DNA of 8,067 nucleotides from Verrucomicrobiia bacterium (GTDB taxonomy: Bacteria > Verrucomicrobiota > Verrucomicrobiae > Limisphaerales > UBA11358). The notes under the pieces are model-generated. The model was given only the letters and a program-made list of their open reading frames with translations, had not been told where the DNA came from and did not search any database. The first letter of the stretch is position 1. Each line of letters begins with the position of its first letter. This document shows, piece after piece, positions 1-5,535 of the stretch. The stretch covers positions 1-8,067 of the forward strand of contig JASHZU010000148.1 in assembly GCA_030042375.1 (NCBI GenBank), read 5' to 3'. The position numbers were made by a program, and so were the translations under genes.

Positions 1-386
1 TCCGCTGCATCCCGGCCATTGAAGGCGTCAAAGGCGCAAACGAAGACGAAACCATCGGCATCGGCATCATCAAGCGCGCCGTGGAATCACCGCTCCGCTC
101 ACTCTCCGCCAACGCGGGAGTGGAAGGCAGCGTCATCGTAGAAGCCGTCAAGAAAGCCAAAGGCAACGAAGGCTACAACGTCGCCACCGGCGAGTACGAA
201 GACCTCGTGAAAGCCGGCGTGGTGGATCCGAAGAAGGTCACGCGCAGCGCGCTGCAAAACGCGGCGAGCATCGCCGGCCTCCTGCTCACGACCGAATGCC
301 TCATCACCGACGTGCCGGAGAAGGAAAAACCGGCGGCGCCCGGTGGCCACAGCCACGGCGGCGGCATGGGCGGCATGGATTATTAA
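1..386 (+). CDS. groEL: 60 kDa chaperonin GroEL, C-terminal part (5' end outside window)
   Basis: This is the last 127 codons of the ATP-dependent cytoplasmic chaperonin that folds proteins inside the GroEL/GroES cage. Reading from base 3, the protein starts [19 protein letters not shown], which belongs to the intermediate and equatorial domains. It then carries the hallmark equatorial segments ENAGVEGS-like (here SANAGVEGS), the [20 protein letters not shown] stretch and the very conserved [20 protein letters not shown]. It ends in the Gly/Met-rich disordered tail GGGMGGMDY that lines the cavity floor. The tail also has two histidines (GGHSHGGG). Complete GroEL is about 545 residues, so roughly three quarters lies left of the window. 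There is no frameshift or early stop. Two hairpins follow the stop, the second being a strong terminator, so this is the end of the transcript. Identity is certain from the motifs. Confidence 0.97.
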   Translation, partial: RCIPAIEGVKGANEDETIGIGIIKRAVESPLRSLSANAGVEGSVIVEAVKKAKGNEGYNVATGEYEDLVKAGVVDPKKVTRSALQNAASIAGLLLTTECLITDVPEKEKPAAPGGHSHGGGMGGMDY

Positions 387-393
387 TTCGCGA

Positions 394-411
394 GAGCGTT
401 TGAAAACGCTC
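394..411 (+). other. Hairpin just after groEL stop
   Basis: Eight bases downstream of the groEL stop there is an inverted repeat: GAGCGTT at 394-400 pairs with AACGCTC at 405-411 around a TGAA loop. No T-run follows, so alone it is not an intrinsic terminator. It may protect the groEL mRNA 3' end or assist the terminator 25 bases further on. Confidence 0.5.
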
Positions 412-435
412 AAAGGGTCAAGAGGAACAATCGTG

Positions 436-467
436 CGCGGCTGGAAGAAATTCCAGCCGCGTTTTTT
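436..467 (+). terminator. Rho-independent terminator of groEL
   Basis: A perfect 11-bp stem (CGCGGCTGGAA at 436-446 with TTCCAGCCGCG at 451-461) is closed by a GAAA tetraloop of the stable GNRA type. Six T residues follow immediately (462-467). This is a textbook intrinsic terminator and closes the groEL transcript 50-80 bases after its stop codon. Confidence 0.93.
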
Positions 468-469
468 AT

Positions 470-896
470 TGGCCCGGAGTTTTAATAAAATTGAGGTATC
501 CCGTACCTAACGATTTTCCTCACTTCTGATAAAGTCTCCGGCGGTGGGCCAGCGCGCCCACCCGCCCCGAATGTTTTGGGGATTTGCTCTTTGACATGCG
601 GTGTAGCGAGATAGGGTAGGGCCGCACCACGCGCGCGTGCTGCTGCGCGGCCACGATTGGATCTTCTCTGGCCGTCGGCTCACCCGTTTGCTCCATTGGT
701 CCTATCCGTCTTATCTTATTCTGCCCGCTCTTGTGCCCCCGCTTCTTCATGGGAAAACATTCCCTCACAAAAAAGGCGATTTTGCGAAACGAACCCAATT
801 TTTCTCGTAAGTGCCTTATGTTAAATATGAAACGCATAAAATCATGTGATAAGTCAAGCTTATCTCCCTTGGCAGGCATCCTGGGATGAAGCCTTT
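470..896. other. Gene-poor intergenic region with GC-rich inverted repeats
   Basis: I see no recognisable gene in this spacer. It holds an AT-rich 12-mer TTTAATAAAATT (481-492) that recurs exactly at 900-911. It also holds a stem GGTGGGC/GCCCACC with a six-base loop (543-562), a TTGACA hexamer (591-596) without a convincing -10 box, and the pair GGCCGC (620-625)/GCGGCC (647-652) enclosing the perfect 12-bp palindrome CACGCGCGCGTG (628-639). An open frame on the minus strand (520-879, 119 codons; an internal ATG at 750 gives 76 codons) is rich in Arg, Lys, His and Pro. It has no family I recognise and only a weak ribosome site, so I regard it as probably not a gene. An uncharacterised small RNA or a dispersed repeat is possible. 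Confidence 0.5.
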
Positions 897-912
897 GAAT
901 TTAATAAAATTC
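897..912. repeat. AT-rich inverted repeat upstream of promoter
   Basis: GAATTT (897-902) and AAATTC (907-912) form 6-bp arms around AATA. The site lies just upstream of the -35 box at 916. It shares the core AATAAAATT with the other half-sites in this promoter region, so it could be an auxiliary regulator-binding site. Confidence 0.45.
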
Positions 913-915
913 AGT

Positions 916-944
916 TTGACTTTAATTTTATTCAATTGTATAAA
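916..944 (+). promoter_or_regulatory. Sigma-70-type promoter for the HTH/membrane-protein operon
   Basis: TTGACT (916-921) and TATAAA (939-944) are separated by exactly 17 bp, an excellent match to the housekeeping consensus. Transcription would begin near 951, leaving a leader of only about 20 bases before the ATG at 972. The promoter lies in a strongly AT-rich stretch unlike the flanking coding DNA. The assignment is from sequence pattern only. Confidence 0.75.
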
Positions 945-950
945 ATTAAA
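921..950. promoter_or_regulatory. 30-bp near-perfect dyad, candidate operator
   Basis: Arms TTTAATTTTA (921-930) and TAAAATTAAA (941-950) are exact reverse complements. The centre contains the palindrome CAATTG (933-938), so 28 of 30 positions obey the dyad. It begins at the last base of the -35 box, spans the spacer and covers the whole -10 box. A protein bound here would block RNA polymerase, which fits a repressor operator. The obvious candidate binder is the helix-turn-helix protein encoded immediately downstream, which is inference. Random AT-rich DNA gives short dyads easily, but 10-bp perfect arms plus a matched centre are well beyond that. Confidence 0.6.
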
Positions 951-971
951 AGTTGTTTCAATTTTATTTAA

Positions 972-1277
972 ATGAGTGATCCTGAGAAAAAACGCTGGAT
1001 GGATTCCCTGGAAGATGAGGACCTGGCCTTTATCAAGCGTTTTATCCTCTTTTCCGGCTCGTTGAAGGACCTGGCCGATGCCTACAACGTCTCCTATCCC
1101 ACGCTACGCCTGCGCCTCGACCGGTTGATTGATAAAGTCAAAATCCTCGACAACGAGAAAATTGACGACGATTACGAGCGCCAGCTCCGCGCGCTCTTTG
1201 CCGATGGCAAACTCGACTCCCAGATTTTCAAAAAGCTTCTCTCTGCCTACCAGGACCAAAAGAAAGGAACCAAATGA
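972..1277 (+). CDS. Small helix-turn-helix regulator, DUF2089-like, lacking the zinc ribbon
   Basis: This 101-aa cytoplasmic protein is probably a DNA-binding regulator. Residues 13-56 (LEDEDLAFIKRFILFSGSLK, then DLADAYNVSYPTLRLRLDRL) match the helical part of DUF2089-type proteins. SLKDLADAYN is the positioning helix and SYPTLRLRLDRLIDKV the recognition helix. The N-terminal Cys-rich zinc ribbon found in many DUF2089 proteins is absent; there is no cysteine at all. Residues 67-95 (YERQLRALFADGKLDSQIFKKLL) resemble the short SHOCT-like helical hairpin often linked to membrane partners. The start is fixed because a TAA stands directly before the ATG. No Shine-Dalgarno sequence is visible in the short AT-rich leader. 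The stop overlaps the next gene's start (ATGA), indicating coupled translation. Autoregulation through the dyad at 921-950 is inferred. Confidence 0.85.
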   Translation: MSDPEKKRWMDSLEDEDLAFIKRFILFSGSLKDLADAYNVSYPTLRLRLDRLIDKVKILDNEKIDDDYERQLRALFADGKLDSQIFKKLLSAYQDQKKGTK

Positions 1278-2221
1278 AAAAGCTCATCCAAATCTGTTTC
1301 ATCCTCTGCCTTGCTTCATCCGCCATGGCGCAGGCGTCCGCGGAAAAGGTTTTACGCACCTACGATTGGAAGGATTTGATGTCGCAACGCCCATTTCCGA
1401 ACAGCGAAATCGTCTCGATGGATGGGATGTCCGTGTTAAAAATTGAAAACACAAACAATGCTCCACTGGAGGTTCCGCTTTTAACCATCACCAATGTATC
1501 CCTCATCAAGCGGACCCTTCGGATTTCCGTTGAAACAAAATTTGAGAACGTTTTCGGTCGCAATCGTATGGAAGGCCTAGGCGAATCTTCTGATGGCGGA
1601 TCGGATGAACTTTATACTAGACCGGGGATGGTAGAGGATAACATGCGGTGGTTCGGCGATGGAGGGTTCGGATTGTATTATTTTTTCCCGCCGGCAGCGG
1701 CGGGAGGGGATGAAACAACTAATGGATCAACGATCATCATTCAAGGCACATCCAATTGGAGACGATGTTATTTCGAAAATCTGGGCGGAACTGCAAAACG
1801 GGTGGAACTAAGTCTTTTTCTGCCCGGACCGGGAACGTTCTATCTTCGCCCAATAAAGCTTTTAACCCGGCAATCCAGCTGGCTCTCGCCGCAATTGGGC
1901 ATCGTGATTGGCGGCGTTGGCGGCATCTGCGGCGCCGGCATCGGCTGCTTTGGCGCGTTGATTGGATGCCTGGTGGCATTTGGAAAAGCCCGCCGGTTTG
2001 TCCTGGCCACGGTCAAAATCCTCATCGGACTGGGCATCCTGTTGATGATCGGAGGGATCATGGCTGTCGCCTTCAAACTGCCCTGGCCAGTCTGGTATAC
2101 GCTGCTTCTGATGGGATTTATCCTGACGACTGTTTTTTCCCTGAACCTGTATCCGATTAAACGGCGGTACCAGGACCTGGAAATCCGCCGCATGACGTCC
2201 ATGGATACCCCCGGACGATAA
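1274..2221 (+). CDS. Secreted/three-TM membrane protein of unknown function, paralog A
   Basis: I do not recognise a named family for this 315-aa protein. Residues 1-19 are a Sec signal peptide (MKK, hydrophobic core, probable cleavage AMA|QA). Residues 25-200 look like a beta-rich periplasmic domain. It has landmarks YDWKDL (30-35), LKIEN (55-59), LTITN (70-74), GTSNW (158-162) and LPGPGTFYLRPIKLL (183-197), reminiscent of jelly-roll carbohydrate-binding-like folds. Three transmembrane helices follow: a Gly-rich one (207-236), 243-267 and 271-291. The positive loop GKARRF and the tail KRRYQDLEIRRMTSMDTPGR should be cytoplasmic. An AGGA ribosome site lies 5 bases before the ATG, inside the end of the upstream gene. 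Relative to paralog B it carries an extra Gly-rich segment (about 97-150). Function is unknown; an envelope sensor or anchor role is inference. Confidence 0.88.
   Translation: MKKLIQICFILCLASSAMAQASAEKVLRTYDWKDLMSQRPFPNSEIVSMDGMSVLKIENTNNAPLEVPLLTITNVSLIKRTLRISVETKFENVFGRNRMEGLGESSDGGSDELYTRPGMVEDNMRWFGDGGFGLYYFFPPAAAGGDETTNGSTIIIQGTSNWRRCYFENLGGTAKRVELSLFLPGPGTFYLRPIKLLTRQSSWLSPQLGIVIGGVGGICGAGIGCFGALIGCLVAFGKARRFVLATVKILIGLGILLMIGGIMAVAFKLPWPVWYTLLLMGFILTTVFSLNLYPIKRRYQDLEIRRMTSMDTPGR
1687..1704 (+). repeat. GC-rich perfect hairpin inside paralog A
   Basis: CCCGCCG (1687-1693) and CGGCGGG (1698-1704) are perfect complements around GCAG, directly preceded by a run of T. The stretch encodes PPAAAGG in a segment that paralog B lacks. 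The T-run lies 5' of the hairpin on the coding strand, so it is not a terminator there. On the other strand the hairpin is followed by A residues. Confidence 0.45.
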
Positions 2222-2236
2222 TAAGAAAGGAACCAA

Positions 2237-3112
2237 ATGAAAAAGTTCATCCCATTATTTTTGGCATTGTGCGCGGGTTCATGCACAGCCTTTGGCTCGC
2301 AAAATTTAGTGCGCGAATATGATTGGAAGGAGCTGGCGCAACAACACCAGCTCACCTGCGGAAAAGTTGATTTAGTGGATGGAACCTGGATCTTAAAGAT
2401 AGAAAACTCCGGGGACAAACCTTTATATGCGCCGATTTTAACCATCACCAATCCGCCCATTTCCAAAGAATGGTTTGCCGTCTTCTGCCGGATAAAATAT
2501 GAAAACGTGGTGCGCTCAAATGAAAAAGGAAATTCCCAGATGCAGATGTCTGAAGACTATTCCGCGGGATCGTTCGCACAAACTTTCGAATTTTATGGCA
2601 CGTCTGATTGGACTGATTGTATTTTAGAGGGGTCCCTTTCTGGAGCTTATACCAAGGTTCCAAAATTGGAAATTTCCCTCGCCCTTCCCGGACACGGCAC
2701 CGTTTATCTGCGGAACCTGCAACTGATTGAATACGACAAAGGAGATTTGCCGGTTTTTGCCGCAACTGCCTCCCGGGCCTGGTGGCCTGAGCGAACCGCC
2801 GGTTTGTTGGGCGGCATCGCCGGGTCGGTCATCGGCTGCTGTGGCGGGTTGATTGGATGCCTCACAGGAATCGGAAAGGGCCGCCGATTCGTGATGGGCA
2901 TGACCAGGACTTTCATCGCCCTGGGAATCGTTTTGATTATTGCGGGAAGCATTGCGGTAATGCTGCAACAGCCCTATGCAGTTTATTATCCCATGCTGTT
3001 GCTCGGCGTCATTTTGACGGTCGTTTGCGGAACCAACTTGCGCGGAATCCGTCAGCGTTACGACGACCTGGAAATTCGCCGTATGACGTCCATGGACACA
3101 ACAGGCCGTTAG
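2237..3112 (+). CDS. Secreted/three-TM membrane protein of unknown function, paralog B
   Basis: This 291-aa protein is a diverged tandem duplicate of the preceding gene. It shares YDWKEL (28-33), LKIEN (53-57), LTITN (68-72), GTSDW (121-125), LPGHGTVYLRNLQLI (150-164) and the tail YDDLEIRRMTSMDTTGR. It begins with a signal peptide; cleavage near AFG|SQ is likely, though AGSC (13-16) is a weak lipobox, so a lipid-anchored form cannot be excluded. The Gly/Cys-rich first membrane helix (about 187-212) includes IGCCGGLIGCL, followed by helices at 220-243 and 248-267. Topology by the positive-inside rule is periplasmic domain, three helices and cytoplasmic tail, as in paralog A. An AGGA ribosome site lies 5 bases before the ATG. 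It starts 15 bp after paralog A and is the last gene of the operon. Function is unknown. Confidence 0.88.
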   Translation: MKKFIPLFLALCAGSCTAFGSQNLVREYDWKELAQQHQLTCGKVDLVDGTWILKIENSGDKPLYAPILTITNPPISKEWFAVFCRIKYENVVRSNEKGNSQMQMSEDYSAGSFAQTFEFYGTSDWTDCILEGSLSGAYTKVPKLEISLALPGHGTVYLRNLQLIEYDKGDLPVFAATASRAWWPERTAGLLGGIAGSVIGCCGGLIGCLTGIGKGRRFVMGMTRTFIALGIVLIIAGSIAVMLQQPYAVYYPMLLLGVILTVVCGTNLRGIRQRYDDLEIRRMTSMDTTGR

Positions 3113-3131
3113 TGATTTTCTGGTGGGAAGA

Positions 3132-3788
3132 TTATTGCCTGCCCGCCCTGCGGGCCACGTCGGAGAGGAAGTCGGTCATGATTTCACCCAGCCCCGTGTC
3201 CCAGGCGGTCATGACGTCCGCGGCAGTGTTCTTTTCCAGGGGGATGCGGCTGGAATATTCCTTTTGCAGGATGGGCCGCCGGTTATTGGCGTTCATCACG
3301 GGAACCAGCGTAATTTGCATGGCCAGCACGGCGGCAGGATGGCCGGGCTGGCTGAAATCTCCGTAGAGTTCAGTCACATGGACTCCCATCAGCACGTCGG
3401 CTCTCGCCGGGCTGCCTGCTTCAATCACATTTTGGAAGAGGCCGCTGGCGAGGAGATGGGCGCGCACGGCAATGCCGATGGACTGGCCGGGACTGGCCAT
3501 GAAACTGGCATAGTGGTCGATTTCATAAGTCTCCGGCCCGGTGCGATAGATGAACGAGTTGTTGTCAAAGATGGGCGAGACCGTGACGGGACGCAGCGCG
3601 AGGACGCGCATGGAAGAGGGCGATGCGGCCGGCGGCGGAGTCTGGAAGGCAAACAGTTGCGTCCGGAGGGCGGGTTTGGAAAGGCAGCCGTTGCAAATGA
3701 GAGCGAGGAGAAACAGCAGGGACAACAGGCAGGCCCGGACATGCTGTGACCCCGTTGGCTTGGATGATGATGGCGTTTTCATAATCAT
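3132..3788 (-). CDS. ABC-type transport auxiliary lipoprotein (PqiC/YmbA-like)
   Basis: This 218-aa protein matches the ABC-transport auxiliary lipoprotein family (PF03886; PqiC/YmbA relatives), which partners MCE transport systems at the outer membrane. The typical core is visible: a basic N-region, hydrophobic stretch 20-31 and a lipobox cysteine at 35 in ICNGC. Then come MRVLALRPVTVSPIFDNNSF and IYRTGPETYEIDHYASFMAS (residues 60-99), the family's 'lvYR...y..W' region, and a C-terminal alpha/beta part ending DFLSDVARR. The -3 lipobox residue is Cys rather than Leu, which is atypical. The gene is last in the - strand operon, 22 bp after the MCE gene, with no clear Shine-Dalgarno site. M3 is an equally plausible start. 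It converges on paralog B across only 19 bp. The family call is good; the exact substrate is unknown. Confidence 0.82.
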   Translation of the reverse strand: MIMKTPSSSKPTGSQHVRACLLSLLFLLALICNGCLSKPALRTQLFAFQTPPPAASPSSMRVLALRPVTVSPIFDNNSFIYRTGPETYEIDHYASFMASPGQSIGIAVRAHLLASGLFQNVIEAGSPARADVLMGVHVTELYGDFSQPGHPAAVLAMQITLVPVMNANNRRPILQKEYSSRIPLEKNTAADVMTAWDTGLGEIMTDFLSDVARRAGRQ

Positions 3789-3810
3789 GTTTTTTTAAGG
3801 TTGATGATTC

Positions 3811-4740
3811 TCATTGGGACGGCGGTTGCACACTTTTGGCGCGCGGCGGCGGTTCGCCGAAGATGAACCCGGACGGATATTGTTTGAGCTGCAACAACAC
3901 CTGGTTGAGCGTCTGCAAATCGGCGTTGAGGTTCTCCACGGTTTCGCCCAGCGGCGCGTTGCCGACTTTATCAATCACAGTTTGGAGTTTTTGGTTGGTG
4001 TCCTTCAACTGCACCACCAGTTCGTTGGCGTTGCCGCCCAGTTCATTGAGCTTCATGCCCGCAACGCTCGTGTTCAAGGTATCCAGCAGCTTATTCGCAT
4101 TGTTGACGGTGCCTTGCAGATCCAGGCGGTTGACGTGTTCGACCAGGAGCGCCGCTTGCGTGAGGGCGTTGGACGTTTCCATTCCCAGGCCGGCAAGATT
4201 GAGCTTTTGAAAGTTATCGAGGGTTTCCTGGATCGAGTCGAGCATCTGGGCGATCTGGCTCGGGGCGGAAGGGATGTAGGGATAGTCCGGCGTGTAATCA
4301 ATGGCGAACGGCGGGTAACTTTTAGGATTGAGATATTGCAAAAAAAGGACGCTCGTCCCGGTGATGCTCTGTGCCTTGACCATCGCCCGCAGGCCTTTGC
4401 CGACTTCGCGCTGGAGAAGCTGTGCTCTCTGTTCCGCGGTGTGTTCATTTTTTAATATGCTCTGGTCTATCTCGCACCGAACCACAATCACGTCCGAGGT
4501 TGAGTTCGGATACAAATTGGGAGCAATGGCAATCTCAGAAACCTTGCCAATGGGAATGCCGCGATACAACACTGGTGAACCGACGGAAAGGCCCGTCACA
4601 TCGCCTTGAATGGCTGTCTCATAAGTCAATTTCCTGGTGAAATAACTTTTGGCGCCGAAGGCCAGCAGGCCGGCAACAAAAAGAAAAATGGCGATCAGCA
4701 CGAAGATCCCGATGCGAATGTAATTGGCTTTTGCGTTCAT
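3811..4740 (-). CDS. mlaD: MCE-domain lipid-transport protein, MlaD type
   Basis: This is the substrate-binding subunit of an MCE lipid transporter, anchored in the inner membrane and forming a periplasmic ring. Residues 8-29 are a single N-terminal transmembrane helix. Residues about 38-136 are one MCE domain, with the signature GDVTGLSVGSPVLYRGIPIG (46-65) followed by KVSEI, and GLRAMVKAQSITGTSVLFLQ later. Residues about 160-290 are helical and probably coiled coil, longer than E. coli MlaD (183 aa), as in members that form a tube across the periplasm. The C-terminus YPSGFIFGEPPP is a recurrent MCE tail. It starts 9 bases after the ATPase stop. No Shine-Dalgarno sequence is visible. The length suggests a PqiB/Mce-like needle rather than a short MlaD ring, so the symbol describes the family rather than proven orthology. 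Confidence 0.92.
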   Translation of the reverse strand: MNAKANYIRIGIFVLIAIFLFVAGLLAFGAKSYFTRKLTYETAIQGDVTGLSVGSPVLYRGIPIGKVSEIAIAPNLYPNSTSDVIVVRCEIDQSILKNEHTAEQRAQLLQREVGKGLRAMVKAQSITGTSVLFLQYLNPKSYPPFAIDYTPDYPYIPSAPSQIAQMLDSIQETLDNFQKLNLAGLGMETSNALTQAALLVEHVNRLDLQGTVNNANKLLDTLNTSVAGMKLNELGGNANELVVQLKDTNQKLQTVIDKVGNAPLGETVENLNADLQTLNQVLLQLKQYPSGFIFGEPPPRAKSVQPPSQ

Positions 4741-4749
4741 AATCGTGGT

Positions 4750-5535
4750 TCAGGTTTTGGCGGAAGTTTCTTTGGGCAATTCGGCCTCGCGATTGAAAAA
4801 TTGCCGCACCCAGGGATTGGGCGAATGGTCCCGCAAATCCTCCGGGCTGCCTTCGCCAATAATGCCCTTGCTCTTGGCATCAAGCATGATGACGCGGTCG
4901 GCGATGGTATAAATGCTCTGCAGTTCGTGCGTGACCACTACGAACGTGATGCCGAGGTGAGCGGACAGGTCGTTAATCAATTCATCCAATCCGGCGGAAG
5001 TCACCGGGTCCAGCCCTGCAGAAGGTTCGTCGAGAAATAAAATGCCAGGGTCCAGGGCCATGGCGCGGGCGATGGCGGCGCGCTTTTGCATGCCGCCGCT
5101 CAATTCAGCCGGCATCTTGCCCGCGGCGGCGTCCATATTTACCAATTCCAATTTGGCCATGGCGATGAGGTCGCGGGCCTGGCGCGGCAAATCGGTAAAT
5201 TCATCCAACGGCAACAACACATTTTGCAGCACGGTCATGGAGCCGAACAACGCGCCGCTTTGGTACATCACGCCAAACCGCCGCAGGATTCTGAGTCGGT
5301 CTTCGCCCTGCGCGGTCACAAGGTTGTCCTCGCCAAAATAAACCGCCCCGGCCATGGGCGGATACAGGCCAATCATGTGTTTGAGCAGCGTGCTCTTGCC
5401 GCAGCCCGAACCTCCGAGGATGACGAAGACTTCGCCGCGCCGGACCTGGAAGTTCAGCTTTTCCATGAGGACCTTGTCTTCATAGCCCATTTTCAGGTCT
5501 TTGACGGTAATCGCGGTTTCGGCGGTCTCATTCAT
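4750..5535 (-). CDS. mlaF: Lipid-transport ABC ATPase, MlaF type
   Basis: This 261-aa cytoplasmic ATPase powers the MCE lipid transporter. All ABC motifs are intact: Walker A GGSGCGKST (41-49), Q-loop YQSGALF (91-97), signature LSGGM (145-149), Walker B ILFLDE (165-170) with D-loop SAGLDP, and the switch histidine in VVTHE (200-204). The Q-loop sequence YQSGALF and 'GL.P..G.V.F.G' are characteristic of the MlaF subfamily. The C-terminal extension NPWVRQFFNRE is likewise MlaF-like (WVRQF before the end). Its start overlaps the permease stop (ATGA), so the two are translationally coupled, and the MCE gene follows at 9 bp. Nothing suggests degeneration. Substrate direction (import or export of phospholipid) cannot be told from sequence. 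Confidence 0.95.
   Translation of the reverse strand: MNETAETAITVKDLKMGYEDKVLMEKLNFQVRRGEVFVILGGSGCGKSTLLKHMIGLYPPMAGAVYFGEDNLVTAQGEDRLRILRRFGVMYQSGALFGSMTVLQNVLLPLDEFTDLPRQARDLIAMAKLELVNMDAAAGKMPAELSGGMQKRAAIARAMALDPGILFLDEPSAGLDPVTSAGLDELINDLSAHLGITFVVVTHELQSIYTIADRVIMLDAKSKGIIGEGSPEDLRDHSPNPWVRQFFNREAELPKETSAKT

Noticed and set aside
494..508. AGGTA/TACCT inverted repeat as an operator or terminator
   Set aside because: Arms only 5 bp with a 5-base spacer, no T-run and no nearby promoter; expected by chance.
591..617. TTGACA followed by TAGGGT as a + strand promoter
   Set aside because: Spacing is 15 bp and the -10 match is poor. No gene follows for over 350 bp, so it is only meaningful if a small RNA is shown there.
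520..879. 119-codon open frame on the minus strand as a protein-coding gene
   Set aside because: Highly basic, Pro/His-rich composition, no recognisable domain, weak ribosome site and overlap with GC-rich palindromes. Kept only as a possibility within the intergenic entry.
3141..3155. GCCCGC/GCGGGC hairpin as a bidirectional terminator between the convergent operons
   Set aside because: Perfect 6-bp stem, but no T-run follows on either strand and it lies inside the lipoprotein coding region (RAGR codons).
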